This document shows, piece by piece, positions 9,236-17,425 of a DNA stretch of 64,000 nt. The notes beneath the pieces are model-generated. The model worked only from the letters and a program-made list of their open reading frames with translations. It had not been told where the DNA came from and made no database searches. The translations under genes were made by a program, and so were the position numbers. Within the stretch, counting starts at the first letter, position 1; every line of letters starts with the position of its first letter. The DNA is from Pseudoflavonifractor sp. GTDB lineage: Bacteria; Bacteroidota; Bacteroidia; Bacteroidales; Muribaculaceae. The DNA lies in the NCBI GenBank assembly GCA_023667145.1, contig JAMPAQ010000001.1:1626856-1690855 (forward strand). The letters are read 5' to 3'.

Positions 9236-9418
9236 GCTCTCTTGGCAAGAGATACACGTCATATCTAAAAACTTATTAACCAGCATATAACACGATTGCA
9301 ATTTGCATTTGACAAAACATCATGTTAAGCAATCCAAAATTTTTAACAATTGCAATGCACGCTGTAATAGATTTTTAGTTAAATTTGCGTCATAAAGTGT
9401 ATCTCTTGCCAAGAGAGC
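9236..9418. promoter_or_regulatory. Putative invertible promoter segment bounded by 22-bp inverted repeats
   Basis: Positions 9236-9257 and 9397-9418 are exact reverse complements of each other. Each copy contains an odd-length dyad, TCTCTTG-G-CAAGAGA. The 139 bases between hold one clear promoter -7 box (TAAATTTG, 9380-9387) pointing to the plus-strand gene at 9460, and no matching box on the minus strand. This is the layout of invertible promoters known from Bacteroides. The alternative is a pair of operator sites for a dimeric regulator. No recombinase gene lies in the window. The spacer 9129-9459 holds nothing else recognised. Confidence 0.6.
9380..9387 (+). promoter_or_regulatory. -7 box inside the inverted-repeat segment
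   Basis: TAAATTTG matches TAnnTTTG exactly. The predicted start near 9394 is just inside the right-hand repeat. No strong -33 element is visible at the usual distance. If the segment flips, this box would map to about 9267-9274 on the minus strand and face the META/Type ISP genes. Confidence 0.5.
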
Positions 9419-9459
9419 CGTGCATTAAAACCAATTTATCATTAAAATACTATACTGCA

Positions 9460-10323
9460 ATGAGAAAACTTTTATTACCCGTCTTGGCGGCGATGGCGGT
9501 ATCGTGTCCCGCTTTCGCACAAGTATCAGAGACAGCCGCTACAGAACAGACTTCGTCCACACAGATTGACTCCCTGCGTCAGGAGGTGGCAGCGCTTAAG
9601 TCAGAGAATGAGCAACGTCGCACCGACGAGAAAACCAAATCGATATGGAAGCGCACCAAGTTTTTTGACATCGCGTTTGTAAGCTCCCACATCAAGCCTG
9701 AGTATGGACTTGAGAAAGACAGTAAGTTTGGTGTCGCCCTTAACCTCGGTAACACTTATTTCCTGCACCGTAAACCGCTCGCGGGAATGGTGAAGATAGG
9801 TCTCGACGCTATCTGGGCCGACATCAACTACGTCAACTATGACAAAGGCAGCTTCTCATTCAGCAACCTGCCCAGCGTGAGCGATTATGACGACTACAAC
9901 GACTTTGACTACGATGAGGAAGACTTTGAGCTTGGTTCGCTCGGTTGGCACAAGCTCGACATCGGTATGGGAGTCGGCCCGTCGGTACATGTCGCACCAT
10001 TCGCCTCGTTCTCAAACGGACTCGAACACCTGCGTGCTCAGCTTTATTTCCACTTCACACCGTCATTCTCTGCCCTCATTGTGAGCGATGACAACGAGAC
10101 AAAGGCCCATTATGGATTCTCACCCGTCGTCAACTTCGGTGGTGTAATAAGCTACAAGATGATTGCCCTCGGAGTTGAGGGACGCTGGTGCTCGGCAAAA
10201 TACAAGAACCTCAGCTTTGACGACGAGGATGAAGACGAATTTGGCGAAATGGTACCCGAGAACAGCGGCAAGACAAAATTCAAGACTTCGTCTGTCAGGG
10301 CCTTTATCCGCCTCTGCTATTGA
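9460..10323 (+). CDS. Putative outer-membrane beta-barrel protein with short coiled coil
   Basis: A 287-residue protein starting at the ATG at 9460 (MRKLLLPVLAAMAVSCPAFAQ), which gives a clean signal peptide; an upstream in-frame ATG at 9385 would add a non-signal extension crossing the inverted repeat. A short heptad-like segment (QIDSLRQEVAALKSENEQ) precedes amphipathic strands (FGVALNLGNTYFLHR, AQLYFHFTPSFSALIV) and an acidic loop rich in Asp/Tyr. The C-terminal RAFIRLCY ends with an aromatic residue, as in barrel proteins. It is followed 8 bases later by a lipoprotein gene, suggesting a two-gene surface operon controlled by the putative invertible promoter. Function unknown. Confidence 0.7.
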   Translation: MRKLLLPVLAAMAVSCPAFAQVSETAATEQTSSTQIDSLRQEVAALKSENEQRRTDEKTKSIWKRTKFFDIAFVSSHIKPEYGLEKDSKFGVALNLGNTYFLHRKPLAGMVKIGLDAIWADINYVNYDKGSFSFSNLPSVSDYDDYNDFDYDEEDFELGSLGWHKLDIGMGVGPSVHVAPFASFSNGLEHLRAQLYFHFTPSFSALIVSDDNETKAHYGFSPVVNFGGVISYKMIALGVEGRWCSAKYKNLSFDDEDEDEFGEMVPENSGKTKFKTSSVRAFIRLCY

Positions 10324-10331
10324 TAATAACC

Positions 10332-11357
10332 ATGACAGCCAATATGAAAGGTATAAGATTGACAGCGGCGCTGTTGTCGGCCATACTGTGCTGTGGTCCG
10401 TTGGTCTCATGCGGCGACGATGACGACCCCAAGAAGCCTATTGAGGTTCCCGAACTTCCGACACCGGCCTACGAGAGCGCGAGCGCCAAGTATGAGATAA
10501 GCACCCCCGGCTCCGAGTGGTCGTCGATTGAGCTTACGGCATCGGGTGAGTATATCATCATAGAGAACTCCAACAGCTACGACTATTGGAGCATGTCAAA
10601 AGTACCCGTGCCCAAGGGCGCGGCTCATGCCGGTGGCCTGATTGTGCCACGGTCGGTAAAGTCACGTGCTTGGTACAACAACATCATACATGGACGATAT
10701 ACCAAGGTGAGCGACAACGAGTTCAACCTCATAGGGTTTGGTAAGATCGTCATCGAGGGAGGCCAGTCTGATGCCGTATCGCTGTCGATCACCACTTCGA
10801 GCGGTCAACCTGTCACTGTCACAGCCATAAAGGCATCGCAAGACCCCTCAAGCAAGTTGACCGATGCCGTGTGCCGTACATGGAACATTGACGATCTCGG
10901 CCTGCGCATCAAGATCAACAAGGACATGGTGTTTGAGGGCCGTCGTCCCCGTGGTGAGTTCAACACCCTGATGTCAGAGGCCAATGCCGCCATGTTTGAC
11001 TACATGCGTTCCCACTATCCCGAGTATTATGATGACGATGATGAATATGATGATGAGCTTGAGGGCCTCGACTTCAACGCCAAGTCAATAACCTTCACCA
11101 AGTCGGGTACCTATCTCGTGACATACTCCAACGACATTCTCGCCATATCAACCTGGCATTGGGAAAATGAGTCGCAGGGACGCCTCTACTACTCATGGGA
11201 TTACAATGTCGGTATGGATTACAACGGAGGGCGCTCCGGGACAGCACTCGTGTCATTCGAGGGTCAGAACCTGGTCATACGTGAATCAAGCGCCGCTGAA
11301 GAGGATGGCGTAAGACTGGCTGTCGAGACCGCTTACTACTGCTCGGAGAGCAAGTAG
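10332..11357 (+). CDS. Hypothetical lipoprotein, partner of the preceding outer-membrane gene
   Basis: About 341 residues with a signal peptide and lipobox (GPLVSC) followed by an acidic GDDDDP tether, typical of surface or periplasmic lipoproteins of Bacteroidetes. The rest is beta-rich, with a very acidic stretch (YDDDDEYDDELEG) in the second half. I do not recognise a family. Starts at 10332 (MTANMKG) and 10344 (MKGIRL) are both plausible; the second leaves the usual MK start. The stop of the upstream gene is only 8 bases before, so they are probably cotranscribed; a 17-bp hairpin follows the gene. Confidence 0.72.
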   Translation: MTANMKGIRLTAALLSAILCCGPLVSCGDDDDPKKPIEVPELPTPAYESASAKYEISTPGSEWSSIELTASGEYIIIENSNSYDYWSMSKVPVPKGAAHAGGLIVPRSVKSRAWYNNIIHGRYTKVSDNEFNLIGFGKIVIEGGQSDAVSLSITTSSGQPVTVTAIKASQDPSSKLTDAVCRTWNIDDLGLRIKINKDMVFEGRRPRGEFNTLMSEANAAMFDYMRSHYPEYYDDDDEYDDELEGLDFNAKSITFTKSGTYLVTYSNDILAISTWHWENESQGRLYYSWDYNVGMDYNGGRSGTALVSFEGQNLVIRESSAAEEDGVRLAVETAYYCSESK

Positions 11358-11381
11358 CGCCGATATTACCTGTACACACTT

Positions 11382-11431
11382 ATAAATGATGGCGTATGTC
11401 AGCCCAATCGGCGGCATACGCCATCATTTAT
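11382..11431. terminator. 17-bp perfect hairpin after the lipoprotein gene
   Basis: ATAAATGATGGCGTATG (11382-11398) pairs exactly with 11415-11431; a 3-bp inner stem can form in the loop. No T-run follows. It separates the surface-protein operon from the nrnA operon. Confidence 0.55.
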
Positions 11432-11461
11432 CATCAAAACCCACGTATGTGGCGATTCAGA

Positions 11462-11493
11462 TTTCATTATATCGGGGGATTGGATTATCTTTG
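11462..11493 (+). promoter_or_regulatory. Promoter of the nrnA-DUF4827-glmM operon
   Basis: TATCTTTG at 11486-11493 is a perfect -7 box; TTTC at 11462-11465 is a near -33 element at 20-base spacing. The leader to the ATG at 11525 is about 25 bases. Confidence 0.7.
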
Positions 11494-11524
11494 TACGACA
11501 AAACCACGACAATCACGCCGATTG

Positions 11525-12595
11525 ATGATAAAACGAATAATCAAGGAATCAAAGATAAAGGCGCTCAGAGAGCTGCTTGAGCGCAGTGAGAATATAGTCA
11601 TAACGTGCCATCTCAACCCCGACGGTGATGCCATCGGCTCATCGCTTGGACTCTATCACGTCTTGCAGGCCATAGGCAAGAAAGTGTCGGTGGTGACTCC
11701 CGACCTGCCTCCCCGCTCGCTGACGTTTCTCCCCGGGGCCAAGGAGATACTGCCGTTCACGCAGTATGCCGAGTTTGCCACCAAGCTGTTCAACGACGCC
11801 GACCTCATCTTCTGTCTCGACTTCAATGCCTACAGCCGCGTCGACCGCATGAGCGGCGTGCTGTCGGCGGCGACAGCCCCCAAGGTGCTCATAGACCACC
11901 ATCTCGACCCGGAGGAGTTTGCCGACATCACCATCTCCCACCCCAACATGTCATCGACATGCGTGCTGGTGTTCAGGGTGCTGTGTCGTCTTGAGCTGTT
12001 TGACATGATAGACCGCAAGGCCGCCGAGTGCATCTACACAGGCATGATGACCGACACCGGCAACTTCACCTACAACTCCAACGACCCCGACCTGTATGTC
12101 ATCATCGCCGAGCTGCTGCGCAAGGGGGTCAACAAGGACAGGATATATTCGCTCGTCTGCAACACCAACACCTCCAAACGGCTGCGGCTCAACGGCTACT
12201 CCATCTACCGCAAGATGGAGTTGTTTCCCGAGCATCAGGCCGCTCTGATAACCCTCACGAGAGACGAGCTCAAGGAATTTGACTATGACAAGGGCGACAC
12301 GGAGAGCCTTGTCAATGTCCCGCTGAGCATCCCGGGCATAACCTACTCGGTGTTCATGCGCGACGACACAAAATACATCAAGGTATCATCGCGCAGCAAG
12401 GGGGACTTCCCGGTCAACCGCATTTGCGAGAAATACTTCAACGGCGGCGGTCATAAGAACGCTGCCGGAGGCGAGTTCCGTGGCTCGTTGACCGAGGCTG
12501 TCGGCCTGTTTCTCTCGATCCTTGACGAGAATGACAGCTACCTGCCGTCAAACCAAACCGTACACTCACAAAAACAAAATAAATCACAGAAATGA
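11525..12595 (+). CDS. nrnA: DHH-family phosphoesterase, NrnA-like oligoribonuclease/pAp phosphatase
   Basis: A 356-residue protein with the DHH domain motifs NPDGDAIGSS (31-40), a second Asp in CLDFNA (about 99) and DHH (124-126), and the C-terminal DHHA1 nucleotide-binding motif GGGHKNAAGG. NrnA degrades 2-5 nt RNA and dephosphorylates 3'-phosphoadenosine 5'-phosphate; a cyclic-dinucleotide phosphodiesterase role is possible in the same family. The start at 11525 follows the promoter by about 30 bases; an upstream extension in the same frame would include the promoter and is rejected. Its stop overlaps the next ATG (ATGA), so the three genes are probably one operon. Confidence 0.88.
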   Translation: MIKRIIKESKIKALRELLERSENIVITCHLNPDGDAIGSSLGLYHVLQAIGKKVSVVTPDLPPRSLTFLPGAKEILPFTQYAEFATKLFNDADLIFCLDFNAYSRVDRMSGVLSAATAPKVLIDHHLDPEEFADITISHPNMSSTCVLVFRVLCRLELFDMIDRKAAECIYTGMMTDTGNFTYNSNDPDLYVIIAELLRKGVNKDRIYSLVCNTNTSKRLRLNGYSIYRKMELFPEHQAALITLTRDELKEFDYDKGDTESLVNVPLSIPGITYSVFMRDDTKYIKVSSRSKGDFPVNRICEKYFNGGGHKNAAGGEFRGSLTEAVGLFLSILDENDSYLPSNQTVHSQKQNKSQK

Positions 12596-13164
12596 AACTG
12601 TCGTACAGATTATCGCTGGCCGCAATCGCCGTGTTGTCGGTGCTCATGGTATCTTGCAAGGACTCCAAGAGCTACTCCAAGATGCTCAACGAGGAGCAGA
12701 AGGCCGTCAATCTATACCTGTCAAACCAGCGTGTGGTCCCCGAGATTCCCGCCGACTCGGCTTTTGAGGTCGGAGCCGACGCACCGTTCTACAAGATGGA
12801 TACCGACGGAAACGTCTACATGCAGGTCATAAATCCCGGCAACAAGGATGAGCGTGCGGTCTCTGACCAGCTCATATACTTCCGCTACATGCGTGCCAAC
12901 CTGTATGCCTACGTCCCCGGCACTCCGCTCGAATGGGCCGGTAACGCCGATGACATGGCCCAGCAGTCCACAAGTTTCAGGTTTGGCAACACAAGTCTCA
13001 GTTCGTCATACGCCTGGGGCTATGGACTACAGCTGCCGCTCTATTACCTCGGCTTGGGATGTGAGGTAAATCTCGTGATAAAGTCACAGTACGGGTTGCC
13101 CAGTGAGCAGGCCAATGTGATTCCGTTCCTATATAATGTACGTTATTTCAAAAGCCAGATATAA
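12592..13164 (+). CDS. DUF4827-type lipoprotein
   Basis: A 190-residue lipoprotein precursor (signal peptide, lipobox LMVSC). Its body resembles the DUF4827 family found next to glmM in Bacteroidetes, with a weak likeness to FKBP-type folds (PLEWAGNADDM, then GYGLQLPLYYLGLGCEVNLVIKS). Location should be the inner leaflet of the outer membrane or the periplasm. The ATG overlaps the nrnA stop by 4 bases and glmM starts immediately after its stop. Family name is from recognition of the context and pattern; no activity is known to me. Confidence 0.75.
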   Translation: MKLSYRLSLAAIAVLSVLMVSCKDSKSYSKMLNEEQKAVNLYLSNQRVVPEIPADSAFEVGADAPFYKMDTDGNVYMQVINPGNKDERAVSDQLIYFRYMRANLYAYVPGTPLEWAGNADDMAQQSTSFRFGNTSLSSSYAWGYGLQLPLYYLGLGCEVNLVIKSQYGLPSEQANVIPFLYNVRYFKSQI

Positions 13165-14556
13165 ATGTCTCTCATCAAATCAATATCGGGAATACGCGGC
13201 ACTATAGGCGGTGCTCCCGGTGACGGACTCAGTCCGCTTGACATAGTGAAATTTACGGCGGCATACGCCACATTCATCAACCGCACCACGACACGCACAA
13301 ACCGCACGATAGTGGTTGGCCGCGATGCGCGTCTGTCGGGACGGATGGTCAACGACATAGTGACCGGGACACTCACCGGGATGGGTTTTGATGTCATCAA
13401 CATAGGACTTGCCTCCACCCCCACGACCGAGATTGCCGTGGTGGCCGAGAAAGCCTGTGGCGGCATCATCCTGACAGCCTCACACAATCCCCGCCAGTGG
13501 AATGCCCTCAAGCTGCTCAATGAGGACGGCGAGTTTCTCAATGACGCGCAGGGACGTGAGGTACTCGACATAGCGGCCCGTGATGCCTACGAGTTTGCTA
13601 CGGTCGACAACCTCGGCCACGAGTACACCAACAATACCTACAACCTCAGGCATATCGAGAGCGTCCTCGCCCTCGACCTTGTCGACCGCGACGCCATCGC
13701 CAAGGCCGGATTTACCGTTGCCGTCGATGCTGTCAACTCGGTGGGCGGTGTCGTCATACCGCAGCTGCTCCGTGCCCTTGGCGTAAGCAATATCATCGAG
13801 CTTAACTGTGACCCGTCAGGCAACTTCGCCCATACTCCCGAGCCTATCCCTGAGAATCTGACTCAGATAGCCGAACTGATGAAGTCGGGCAAGGCCGACG
13901 TTGGCTTTGTGGTCGATCCCGATGTCGACCGTCTTGCCATAGTGATGGAGAATGGCGAGATGTTTGTCGAGGAATACACCCTCGTCGCCGTAGCCGACTA
14001 TGTGCTGTCCCACACTCCCGGCTCCACAGTGTCGAACCTCAGTTCATCGCGTGCGCTCCGCGACATAACCCGTGCGCATGGATGTGACTACAATGCCGCC
14101 GCCGTCGGTGAGGTCAACGTCGTGACCAAGATGAAGGAGACTGGGGCCGTCATAGGCGGTGAGGGCAACGGTGGTGTCATTTATCCGGCATCCCACTATG
14201 GGCGTGATGCCCTCGTCGGTGTGGCGCTGTTCCTGTCGCTCCTCGCCAAGAGTGGCAAGAAAGTGTCGGAACTCAAGGCCGGATACCCCCCCTATGCCAT
14301 CGCCAAGAACAAGATTGAGCTTACCCCGACCATTGATGTCGATGCGATACTCGACGCTGTCAAGCGTAAGTATTCCAACGAGACCATCACCGACATAGAC
14401 GGTGTGAAGATTGACTTTCCCGATAAGTGGGTGCATCTGCGCAAGTCAAACACCGAGCCTATAATCCGCATCTATTCCGAGGCCGCGACAATGGAGGATG
14501 CCAATCTCCTTGCCGAGGATATCAAGGCTGTGATAGCCGGCTTAGTCAACGGATGA
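13165..14556 (+). CDS. glmM: Phosphoglucosamine mutase (alpha-D-phosphohexomutase)
   Basis: 463 residues. The phosphoserine loop is TASHNP with Ser106, the metal loop is DPDVDR (about 252-257), the sugar-binding loop is in GGEGNGGVIYP, and the phosphate-binding loop is RKSNTEPIIRIY near the C-terminus. The enzyme interconverts glucosamine-6-phosphate and glucosamine-1-phosphate on the way to UDP-GlcNAc. It is a little longer than the E. coli GlmM (445), and a phosphomannomutase/phosphoglucomutase role cannot be excluded from sequence alone. The gene follows the DUF4827 stop with no gap, and the NlpC/P60 gene starts one base after its stop. Confidence 0.87.
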   Translation: MSLIKSISGIRGTIGGAPGDGLSPLDIVKFTAAYATFINRTTTRTNRTIVVGRDARLSGRMVNDIVTGTLTGMGFDVINIGLASTPTTEIAVVAEKACGGIILTASHNPRQWNALKLLNEDGEFLNDAQGREVLDIAARDAYEFATVDNLGHEYTNNTYNLRHIESVLALDLVDRDAIAKAGFTVAVDAVNSVGGVVIPQLLRALGVSNIIELNCDPSGNFAHTPEPIPENLTQIAELMKSGKADVGFVVDPDVDRLAIVMENGEMFVEEYTLVAVADYVLSHTPGSTVSNLSSSRALRDITRAHGCDYNAAAVGEVNVVTKMKETGAVIGGEGNGGVIYPASHYGRDALVGVALFLSLLAKSGKKVSELKAGYPPYAIAKNKIELTPTIDVDAILDAVKRKYSNETITDIDGVKIDFPDKWVHLRKSNTEPIIRIYSEAATMEDANLLAEDIKAVIAGLVNG

Positions 14557-14557
14557 C

Positions 14558-15511
14558 ATGAGGATACGGACAATATTGATAGCCCTGTTAGCAGCCTCGT
14601 CAGTGACCGTCAAAGCGGCCTCTGACGAGGCTGTTGATACTGTCCCTGCCGAGCCATGGGCACTTGTCAATGTGTCGGTGGCCAACGTCAGGACCGAGCC
14701 GAGACATGGGGCCGAACTATCGACCCAGGCGTTACTCGGCACCCCCGTAAGGCTCACGGCCAAGGTCGGGGACGATTGGTACAGGACGGTACTGCCCGAC
14801 GGATATATGGGATATATCATCGGCAACTCCCTTACGCTTAAATCGGAAGCTGAGATGGCGCGGTGGCGCGATGCCGACCGTGTCGTCGTGATAACACCGT
14901 CGGAAATCAAAGCCTACCGCGACTCCATGACCACAGACTGCGAGCTGATTGTGTCAGACCTCGTCGCGGGAGACATCCTTGAGCGTTCTCCCCGCTCGAC
15001 ATCCCGCTACGTCAATATCATTTATCCCGACGGACGCGAGGCATGGGTGCCGCGAGGTGAGGTATCCGACATCCGCGCGTGGGCTGACACTCCGTTCAAC
15101 GACGACATAATATTGTATTATGCCTACAGTTGTCTCGGCACTCCCTATCTGTGGGGCGGCACTTCGTCAAAGGGCATGGATTGCTCCGGGCTTACCAAGC
15201 TCGCGTACTATGCCAATGGCCTGATGATATTGCGCGATGCCTCCCAACAAGCCCGTACGGGCATCCCGGTCTATAATGACGACTACGAGAGCGGTGACCT
15301 TCTCTTTTTTGGAGACAAGGAGACCGGCAGGGTCAATCACGTAGGCATATACATCGATGGAGGACGCTACATTGAGTCGGCGGGACGTGTCAGGCTCAAT
15401 GAACTGTCAGCGTCGCCAAAATTCCTTTTCGGCCGACGGCTGCGCTACAACGTCGGGTGTCCAGACGTACTGCCGGTGTCTCAGCACCCATGGTTTTTCA
15501 ACCAACCGTGA
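14558..15511 (+). CDS. Secreted NlpC/P60 endopeptidase with two SH3-like domains
   Basis: 317 residues: signal peptide (1-20), bacterial SH3 domains at about 33-95 (NVRTEPRHGAELSTQALLGT) and 105-170, then an NlpC/P60 domain from 180. Catalytic Cys209 lies in GMDCSGL and His261 in VNHVGIY; the third polar residue is likely in RYIESAGR. Such proteins cut the D-Glu-diamino acid bond of peptidoglycan peptides and resemble dipeptidyl-peptidase VI-type enzymes of Bacteroides. It probably recycles or remodels cell-wall peptides in the periplasm. It is the last gene of the nrnA-glmM cluster; a 10-bp hairpin (15555-15591) follows. Confidence 0.88.
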   Translation: MRIRTILIALLAASSVTVKAASDEAVDTVPAEPWALVNVSVANVRTEPRHGAELSTQALLGTPVRLTAKVGDDWYRTVLPDGYMGYIIGNSLTLKSEAEMARWRDADRVVVITPSEIKAYRDSMTTDCELIVSDLVAGDILERSPRSTSRYVNIIYPDGREAWVPRGEVSDIRAWADTPFNDDIILYYAYSCLGTPYLWGGTSSKGMDCSGLTKLAYYANGLMILRDASQQARTGIPVYNDDYESGDLLFFGDKETGRVNHVGIYIDGGRYIESAGRVRLNELSASPKFLFGRRLRYNVGCPDVLPVSQHPWFFNQP

Positions 15512-15554
15512 CATCCCGGCCAGATACAATTGTATCGCAAATCTGCCAGTTGGA

Positions 15555-15591
15555 TGCTATGATTGATGCTTATGGATGGAAAATCATAGCA
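15555..15591. terminator. Hairpin after the NlpC/P60 gene
   Basis: TGCTATGATT (15555-15564) pairs with AATCATAGCA (15582-15591) across a 17-base loop. No T-run follows, so termination is only a suggestion. A 14-base palindrome GATACAATTGTATC (15523-15536) precedes it. Confidence 0.35.
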
Positions 15592-15662
15592 AAATAATAC
15601 CGATAAATCATCGTTTGATGAAATTTTTTAAGATTTTGCAAGGTTTTATTATTATTAATGAG

Positions 15663-15670
15663 TATCTTTG
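15663..15670 (+). promoter_or_regulatory. -7 box of the Crp/Fnr-type regulator gene
   Basis: TATCTTTG is a perfect TAnnTTTG element 32 bases before the ATG. The nearest TTTG upstream is about 24 bases away, longer than usual. Confidence 0.6.
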
Positions 15671-15701
15671 TGCTGAATAACATCATTTTCAAACACGCAA
15701 G

Positions 15702-16400
15702 ATGATTAAAAGCGCTCTCGAAAAGGTAATAAGTGAAGACCTCGCGGAAATCTGGAAGATATTGAACGGTGACGAAAAGCGGCGTATCATCGACAATTTT
15801 GCTGTGCATACGTTCAAGAAAAATCAGATTATCTATGCCGAGAATGATGAGCCTGAATACCTGTGGTGCCTGCTCAAGGGTAAGGTAAAGAAATATAAGG
15901 ACGGAGTCGGTGGACGTGTCCAGATTCTGCGTCTCATTCGCCCTGTACAATACTTCGGCTACCGCGCCTACTTTGCCAACGAGCCATACGTGTCGAGTGC
16001 CGCCGCCCTTGAGCCATCAACCCTCGGGGCAATACCGATGACCCTCGTCGAGGAGCTGATCACCAACAATATCAAGCTCGCGTGGTTTTTCATCCACGAG
16101 TTGTCGCGCAACCTCGGAGGTTCCGACACAAAGATTGTCAACCTTACCCAAAAGCACATACGCGGACGTCTTGCCGAGGCCCTTATGGTACTCAAGGAGA
16201 ATTACGGTTACGAGGACGACAACTCCACGCTGCGCATCTACATGGCCCGCGAGGACCTGGCCAACCTGTCAAACATGACCACGTCAAACGCCATACGCAC
16301 TCTGTCAGGATTTGTCAACGAGAAGATAATCGTCGTGGACGGCCGTCGCATCAAGATAATCAACGAACCGATGCTCAAGAAGATAAGCAAGTTTGGATAA
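15702..16400 (+). CDS. Crp/Fnr-family transcription regulator
   Basis: 232 residues with an N-terminal cyclic-nucleotide-binding-like beta barrel (about 20-120, including YAENDEPEYLWCLLKGKVKKY), a dimerisation helix and a C-terminal winged helix. The HTH segment LANLSNMTTSNAIRTLSGF lies near 183-201. There is no Fnr-type N-terminal cysteine cluster, so it is not an iron-sulfur oxygen sensor of the classical kind. The effector is unknown. It has its own promoter and stands alone, converging on the menaquinone genes; a hairpin with a T-rich tail follows. Confidence 0.85.
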   Translation: MIKSALEKVISEDLAEIWKILNGDEKRRIIDNFAVHTFKKNQIIYAENDEPEYLWCLLKGKVKKYKDGVGGRVQILRLIRPVQYFGYRAYFANEPYVSSAAALEPSTLGAIPMTLVEELITNNIKLAWFFIHELSRNLGGSDTKIVNLTQKHIRGRLAEALMVLKENYGYEDDNSTLRIYMAREDLANLSNMTTSNAIRTLSGFVNEKIIVVDGRRIKIINEPMLKKISKFG

Positions 16401-16431
16401 CAATAAGCTCCGATTATATCGCAACCTATAG

Positions 16432-16461
16432 AGCGCTGTCACTTTCAATAGTGACGGCGCT
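16432..16461 (+). terminator. Terminator of the regulator gene, overlapping the end of menE
   Basis: AGCGCTGTCAC (16432-16442) pairs with GTGACGGCGCT (16451-16461) with one T-G wobble and is followed by TTATCTTT. The right arm encodes the last codons of the convergent menE on the other strand. Confidence 0.7.
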
Positions 16462-17425
16462 TTATCTTTCCTGAATCCGTGCGCTCAAACCGACTCACTA
16501 CCACAATCTCCTTTGGGGCGAGAACACGTCCGATATGCCTCGTGATACTGTCGTGGAGCAAGAGTATATCTATGCTTGCAGATTCATCCTCAATATAAAG
16601 CACAACCTCCTCCCCCCACTTGGGACTCGGGCGACCTATGATGAAAAATGGCTTATCTATGAAATCGAGCCTCCTCTCCAACTCCTCGGGAAAAATCTTG
16701 ATGCCCCCCGAATTTATCACGTTGTCATGGCGTCCGCGCCACTCAAACGTGCGGTTGTCGGCCAACGTGACTATGTCGTTGGTCACGACGCGGCCAAACG
16801 AGAATGCCGGCATGTCGATTGCAAGACATCCACGGTCGTCGGTGGAGAATGTTATGCCCGGGAGAGCCTTGAACAGCCTCTCGCCCGCCGACACATCGCG
16901 TAGGGCAACGTGCGAGCATGTCTCGGTCATCCCATACGTCGCGTAGGCATGCCATGGCAGTGCCGCTGCCTGTTTCTCTTGCTCGGGCGACATTGCCCCT
17001 CCACCAATTATCACAGACTTGACGCGGGATGCCATGGAAGGGTTGGATATAAACCACGCCAACTGGCTCGGAACTATGGCCAACAGGTCAATCAATCCGT
17101 AATCACGCTGCTTCGGTTGGTTGGACGGTTGCTCGACAATCAGTCGCGCCCCCGACAACAGCGACCGCACTATCATCATCTTGCCCGCGATATATCCCGC
17201 CGACAATGGCAGCAGCAGGGTAGACCGCCCGTCTATCCCGAAAAAGCGGCATGTGGCCTCGGCCGATGCCCGCATGTCGCTCTTAAACAGCCGTATCTCC
17301 TTGGGTCGTCCTGTCGAGCCGGATGTATGGGCTGTGATATAATCATTGCTGTCAAACCACTGGTCGAGAAACTTCTCCACCTCGGGTGTCATCCCCTGGA
17401 TATTTACAGTGCCTGATGTCCTCAT
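16445..17425 (-). CDS. menE: o-Succinylbenzoate-CoA ligase (short AMP-binding enzyme)
   Basis: 326 residues from the ATG at 17425, which overlaps the menC stop (ATGA); a longer in-frame extension lies inside menC and is rejected. AMP-binding motifs are TSGSTGRPKEI (about 35), YGMTETCSHVA, the ribose-binding GRHDNVINSGGIKIFPEELE and the terminal Lys in DSGKIKRRHY. The enzyme activates o-succinylbenzoate to its CoA ester for MenB. It is shorter than the E. coli enzyme (about 450), as is usual in Bacteroidetes. It is the last gene of menD-B-C-E. Confidence 0.88.
   Translation of the reverse strand: MRTSGTVNIQGMTPEVEKFLDQWFDSNDYITAHTSGSTGRPKEIRLFKSDMRASAEATCRFFGIDGRSTLLLPLSAGYIAGKMMIVRSLLSGARLIVEQPSNQPKQRDYGLIDLLAIVPSQLAWFISNPSMASRVKSVIIGGGAMSPEQEKQAAALPWHAYATYGMTETCSHVALRDVSAGERLFKALPGITFSTDDRGCLAIDMPAFSFGRVVTNDIVTLADNRTFEWRGRHDNVINSGGIKIFPEELERRLDFIDKPFFIIGRPSPKWGEEVVLYIEDESASIDILLLHDSITRHIGRVLAPKEIVVVSRFERTDSGKIKRRHY

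Noticed and set aside
9059-9301. Minus-strand reading frame crossing the left inverted repeat
   Set aside because: It overlaps the META lipoprotein in another frame and has no start context or protein-like composition.
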